From: Selaginella tamariscina
Taxonomy: Eukaryota; Streptophyta; Lycopodiopsida; Selaginellales; Selaginellaceae
NCBI GenBank assembly: GCA_003024785.1
Contig: PUQB01000153.1
Location: forward strand, 1-64,000
Direction of reading: 5' to 3'
DNA length: 64,000 nt
Position numbers and translations under genes: made by a program. The notes beneath the pieces are model-generated. The model saw nothing but the letters and a program-made list of their open reading frames with translations, was not told where the DNA came from and did no database searches. Positions within the stretch are counted from its first letter, which is position 1. Each line of letters starts with the position of its first letter. Positions 58,922 to 64,000 of this stretch are shown piece by piece.

Positions 58922-60439
58922 CTGTGAAACTATAAAATGCACACTTAACATCATGTACAGTTAACATATAATTTCTCTCTCTCTCTCTTCACACACACAC
59001 ATCTAGAAACAGTGCATCTTCTCTCTCTCACTCACTCACTCACACACACACATAGACACATCTGCATCAGCTTGTCATATATGTTGTATATACAAATACA
59101 TAATAAGACTTAGAAACAGTGCATCTCTCTCTCTCACACACACACATCTAATGTCTCTCACTCTCTCTCTTTATATTTAAAAAAAAGAAATAAAATAAGC
59201 AATGTTAGTAAATGTCATAAATTTCAAAATAACTATATTATAATTTAATATATAGGTTTAATTAATTTTAATTTAAAGTAAAATCACATGAATTTTAAGT
59301 TTTTATATATTTAAAAAAAAAAACGTGCTTGAAGTCTCCTTCCACAATCCTGTATAATACATGCCTATGTATATAAATGCTCAAAATGTATATACACAGA
59401 CATCTCCCTCTTATGTGTGGCCTACAGGCGTGTATTTATCTATATAATTCTCCATACATATAGAATATATCTGTACATGTAGAATCATATACAGATGTAA
59501 TATATACGTAAATTATGTTATATATGGCCCAAATATGTACTTTATGCCTTATAAATAAATCTTATATATAGAAGTATCTGTGTATACTTTATAACATATA
59601 TATGTATGTGTATGTTGCCATGTGCTTATTTATGGCCTTATTTTGTTCATGTCAATGGTGCCACATATATCTTATATATGTATATTAAGTAGTGGTTTCC
59701 AAATATCATGTATCGGCACTAGTATATGCACATACATACAACAGTGCATGCACACACAAGACATACAATCGCAGAAAATACATACATACATATACGTATT
59801 GACATGTATGAACGCATATATTGAATCTAAATATAAATACAAAAACAATCTGTAATCCTCTTTCTGTACATGTGTGCTAATAATGTATATAATAACTAAC
59901 ATATTAAGTATTGCTTCCTCCTCCTTGATTAATTGCATTTAACACAAATATAGTTATGCGATTTGTTTAATATAATAATTTGAAAACATGATACTTCGTG
60001 TTTACAATTGGTATATTATTCATCTAAAGAAATATAAAAAACATTAATTGCAGTGTTGAGTTTGAAATGTAAAATGTTTATTGTTTGATACTTAAAACAT
60101 CATCCTTCATATTTACAATATACATACTAAGTGTTTGGTATTTATTTTGCTTATTTAGTAAGTCGTTTTTAATATTAAATTTTGACCTTTTGTTGCAATT
60201 TAAAGTTGATATTGAGTATTTAAAATGCTATACATACGGGTTTCAAAGACACTTAAGTATAATAGTAAAAGATGCACACATACGTACTTTTATATCCCAT
60301 ACACACACACAAACTAAAATCTCATCTATATACATTTGCATGTCCGCAGACATACGTATATAATGCGTGATCCCTTGTAAACACGTGTTAGTTGCTGGTG
60401 TAGCATATTTATCCCACATTCATTAGTTTGGCTTCCAGA

Positions 60440-60660
60440 CTATAGGTTATAAAGTGCCATGTTCAAATTCTTTAACGAGTCTGTCCCTTCAAGGTGAGAG
60501 TCAACATGTATCATATTGCTTGAAGGCTGATGTGGACATGATTGATAATTGGGGTGTACCACGTCAGGCGGGGTAACAATACTAAACTCGAGGATTAAGA
60601 ACTTTAAACCTGTGATTGCTGCAATGTTCCAGTTCTTCCAACGAGAACATTCTGTATATA
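60440..60660 (-). pseudogene. Fused exon relics, copy 2
   Basis: One minus-strand frame runs WKNWNIAAITGLKFLILEFS, IVTPPDVVHPNYQSCPHQ, SSNMIHVDSHLEG. The two exon relics that lie ~320 bp apart in copy 1 (53.44 and 53.77 kb) are here directly joined, so DNA was lost in copy 2 or gained in copy 1. Confidence 0.55.
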
Positions 60661-60780
60661 TACACATGTATGTATAATATTATATACAAGATACAACGCG
60701 GATTGAATGTTCGCGCGAAAAATCTCTGACGTATGCCTTAAAATTTAGAAATTATATTTTTACGATGTACATTTTAAAAC

Positions 60781-60815
<35 letters not shown>

Positions 60816-60947
60816 AATAAAATTAATTGAACATATAGTTATTAAAACATTTATGGCATTCACTAACATTGCTTATTTCATTTCTTTCATTTAAGATTTT
60901 TATAAATTATATTTTTAATCAATTTGATTTCGATTTGTTTTTAAACT

Positions 60948-60978
<31 letters not shown>

Positions 60979-61067
60979 TATATATAATGTTATCCTATTT
61001 CATTCTAATTTCTAATACAAAAATGATAACAAATTTTTAAATAAACTGATTGATTAAACATTATTGT

Positions 61068-61103
61068 AAATCCAACGCCTTACACTACTCGGCCAAACTG
61101 TTC
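61068..61103 (-). pseudogene. tRNA-Leu 5'-half remnant
   Basis: The minus strand reads ACAGTTTGGCCGAGTAGTGTAAGGCGTTGGATTT: D-arm and start of the anticodon arm only. Confidence 0.75.
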
Positions 61104-61826
61104 GTTACAGCTACACCACTTTAAGGTTTAATTAAAATGTATTAAAGCAATGGTGAAAACGCCCTTTTGCATGTGTGAAATTTTAGTTTGTGTGTGTGTT
61201 AAGATATAAAAGTACATACATGTGCACTATTATATTTAAGCGTATTTAAAATCCATATGTATATATATAATATAATAAGCAATTAAATCAAAAAATAAAA
61301 TTAAGAAAGGCTTACTAATAAATTTAGTATATAGATTATAAACATGAAATATTATGTTTTAAATTATCAAATAATGATATTGTTAAATTTCAAACTGTAG
61401 ATAACAACACAATTAATTTCTTCAGATGAAGTATAGTATACCCATTATATCCATGACAACAATACACTAATTAGAAACATATGTCTTTTAATGTATCATT
61501 TCTTTTAAATTATCACATTAAATAAATAATGAAGTTCTTATGCATAACAATATTTAGTCATCAATTAGTGAATCAAAACAATATATAACTTATTATTTAA
61601 CTGAAAGGTCTCCTTAAATGTACTAAAATGAAATTAGTAATCTATTTCATTTAGATAAATATAATTGTTATATTAAACAGCAAAAGTTAAAATGTTTTTA
61701 TAATATATAATTTTAATAAATAGCAAACTTGATTATGTGTCATATTTCCATTTCTGTTATAAATATATTTATATATTGATGTATATATTGGTACTATTTA
61801 TGAAAGATGAAATATGTAAATCACAT

Positions 61827-61987
61827 TGTAAGATCCACGTGTACGGCTGCATGTGCACATATTATTATTTGCATAGTGAATTTTGATATCCGTCGGATTG
61901 GATTCAATTTGGACCATTCGCTATTGTATATAAATTAGGGTTTCTAAAGTAATGAATATACACATTTCTATATTTTGAGCTATCACA
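61827..61987 (+). repeat. TRIM 5' LTR
   Basis: Begins TG, ends CA; contains TGTATATAAATTAGGG, a possible TATA region. Confidence 0.9.
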
Positions 61988-62113
61988 TTGGTGAAGGTGA
62001 CAAGAACCCTTCCGTGACAGATTCACCAGTGCCTCTTCCTGATGTTCCTCCATATCCGGCCCGTCTAAAAGAGAACCCTAACCAACTTACACCCTTATAA
62101 GAGGAGAGGATGA

Positions 62114-62275
62114 TGTAAGATCCACATGTATTGGCTGCATGTGCACATATTATTATTAGCATAGTGAATTTTGATAGTCGTCGGATTGAATTCAATATGG
62201 ATCACTCACTCTTGTATATAAGTTAGGATTTTTGAACTAATGGATATACACATGTCTATATTCCGAGCTCTCACA
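62114..62275 (+). repeat. TRIM 3' LTR
   Basis: Diverged from the 5' LTR at roughly one base in eight by eye, so the insertion is old. Confidence 0.9.
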
Positions 62276-62739
62276 ACATAAATATGATTATACTTATATA
62301 TATATATATATATATATATGCAGAATTGTATGCATGCATGTATGTCCGTTAATTTTATCTGCAGCTCACATATCTCATCATTAATGTCGAGTTAGATTTA
62401 TCAACAAACATATCTCTAACAAGTTACAATATTATAAACACACATAATCAAATTAAATAAATATTTGTATACATACGTGTGTAAAACATACACACACACA
62501 TACACAGCATGTGTGTAAATATACATTCAAATAATTACCTTAACAGTCTATATGTAACTCGACAAATCCAACAACTTACGAGAGAAAACCTGCACAAAAA
62601 TATAAAATATAAAAGCAAACATAAATATTATTATATAATGTCAAATCTTATAAATTGGAACGCTTTAGACAGACAGAGAGCCTACTGTAATTAAATATTT
62701 TGATGTACAAATATACATGTACATATTATGGTAATTTAT

Positions 62740-63480
62740 AAAATTGTTATTATAATTTGATAATTATGAAATGTTCTTTTTGTACAGTTCAGAAAAATCT
62801 TTTCTTTTGTATTATTTAATTCAAATTTATTTTCGTCCTTTAGGTTTTGACTCAATCCATAATTTTATGGTTTTTAAAAAGTAGTAAACAACTATGCAAT
62901 GAGTTGAAAGTTAGATATGTCTCCATAACTTAGTACAAGCTTGTTGTGAAAGATAAAATTATTATGATATGTATAATTAGTATTTGATATTAAAATATAA
63001 ACACGTGTTTTCTTAATGTATAAAAAAGATAAATTTTATTGTCTAGAAAAGCTGAAGAGTATTATTTGTTGATTAGATACCTTAAGTTACGGCATTTTTA
63101 AACGTGCACAAAAGAAAAAGGTATATCGAGAGCATCTCACAGTTTTTGAGCGTTTGTATGATACACGTGTACTCAGGACTGCACATATGCGTTAGCACAA
63201 GTAAAATATTTTAGCAATCGTCATCCTAATACATTAAAACTAACGTGTTAATACATACATACATATATATATATATATAATGTGTGTGTGTGTGTAAGTC
63301 ACACATACATATATACAGACTGTTCTGTACTTTTAGATTCAATGTATGCGTTTATACATGTCAATATGTATATGTATGCATAGAAAGTGTATGTATGTAT
63401 TTCTGCGACTGTATGTACACAAGCATGTGAGCGTGTGTGCGTGTGCATGCATCTGTTGTATGTATGTGCATATACTAGTG
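62740..63480 (+). repeat. Segmental duplication, copy 3 (block B only)
   Basis: AATTTATAAAATTGTTATTA through GCATGCATCTGTTGTATGTA follows 49.86-50.60 and 56.68-57.37 kb. The expected tRNA-Leu gene does not follow. Confidence 0.8.
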
Positions 63481-64000
63481 GCGATACAGGAAACCACTAC
63501 TTAATATTATACATATATAAGACATATGTGTAGCACCATTGACATGAACAAAATAAGGTCATAAATAAGCATATGGCAACATACACATACATATATATGT
63601 AGGTACTTCTATATATAAGATTCATTTATATATTATATGTTAAGGCATAAAGTACATGCATACCTATATTTTGGCTTATTTTATGTATATATTACATCTG
63701 TATATGATTCTACATGTACAGATATATTCTATATGACACTTAAAGGAGAATTATATAGATAAATACACGCCTGTAGGCCACATATAAGAGGGAGATGTCT
63801 GTGTATATACATTTTGAGCATTTATATACATAGGCATGTATACATACACGGATACTTCTAAACACACGCACGTAGACGTATGTATATAATTGTTATACAG
63901 GATTGTGGAAGAAGACTTCAAGCACTTTCTTTTTTTTAAATATATAAAAACTTAAAATTCATGTGATTTTACTTCAAATTAAAATTAATTAAACATATAT
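63481..64000 (-). repeat. Inverted block C at the right edge
   Basis: Reverse complement of 59.25-59.70 kb (AAACCACTACTTAATAT to TTAATTAATTTTAATTTGAA). Shows a B-to-inverted-C junction near 63.49 kb. Confidence 0.8.

Larger units (their letters stand above)
61827..62275 (+). mobile_element. TRIM: miniature LTR retrotransposon
   Basis: 449 bp. Two direct repeats of ~161 bp (61827-61987, 62114-62275) start TGTAAGATCCAC and end TCACA. The 126-bp interior starts TTGGTGAAGGTGACAAGAAC (primer-site-like TGG) and ends AAGAGGAGAGGATGA (purine tract). A 4-bp ACAT duplication flanks it. The interior encodes only a short proline-rich peptide. The paralogous empty site (ATCACATAAATATGATTATG) is at about 56113 in copy 1. 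Confidence 0.92.
56640..62740. repeat. Segmental tandem duplication, copy 2 (~6.1 kb)
   Basis: Same block order as copy 1: B 56.64-57.52, tRNA-Leu 57.66, C 58.04-59.87, D 59.99-60.58, E 60.70-61.06, tRNA remnant 61.07, A 61.14-62.7. Copy 2 has the TRIM element and a hairpin minisatellite; it lacks the 98-bp repeat region of copy 1. Confidence 0.88.

Overview
Kind of organism. This is nuclear DNA of a land plant. The background is very AT-rich and crowded with (CA)n, (TA)n and (GA)n tracts. Recognisable genes have GT-AG introns, several near the lower size limit (47-64 bp). Relatives of plant proteins are present (CER1-type wax enzyme, plant-type BUBR1 with two KEN boxes, plant ATG13, MO25). 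Plant-type TTTAGGG motifs and E2F and MSA promoter elements also occur. The tiny introns make a lycophyte such as Selaginella my best guess, but that is inference only.

Layout. 1-2.9 kb: AT-rich DNA with tRNA-Leu debris. 2.9-4.2 kb: an F-box/LRR-type gene (+) with two frame breaks. 4.5-6.25 kb: decayed copies of blocks seen again at 50-64 kb. 6.28-12.94 kb: a broken Ty3/gypsy LTR retrotransposon on the minus strand, bounded by an unusual ~40-bp direct repeat. 14.06-15.75 kb: a CER1-like pseudogene (+). 16.6-17.9 kb: an unrecognised frame-broken gene (-). 18.3-19.4 kb: a ~210-bp satellite and a pyrimidine-rich tract. 19.7-20.9 kb: E2F sites and the first five exons of DNA primase small subunit (+), with the rest missing. 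22.6-24.5 kb: an unrecognised five-exon gene (-) between direct repeats. 26.5-28.6 kb: BUBR1/MAD3 (-) with an MSA element just upstream. 28.9-30.0 kb: ATG13 (-). 32.8-34.7 kb: a MO25-like gene broken into two oppositely oriented parts. 35-49.8 kb: a degenerate array of related blocks with tRNA-Leu genes, exon relics of an unrecognised minus-strand gene, and a MITE. 49.9-64 kb: a tandem segmental duplication (two copies of 6-7 kb and the start of a third), each full copy carrying one tRNA-Leu(UAG) gene and one conserved minus-strand terminal exon. A TRIM element sits only in copy 2.

How it fits together. BUBR1 and ATG13 are recognisable end to end. Almost every protein gene, however, carries one-base frame breaks, and PRIM1, CER1 and MO25 are truncated or rearranged. 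This could be a decaying duplicated or non-recombining region, or a draft assembly with residual indels. The missing exons and the MO25 inversion cannot be base-calling errors. The strongest structural signals are co-duplication of tRNA-Leu genes with unrecognised gene fragments, the split MO25 gene, the TRIM with a paralogous empty site, and the 40-bp flanking repeat of the Ty3 element. Exon boundaries were placed by eye and may be off by a few bases.
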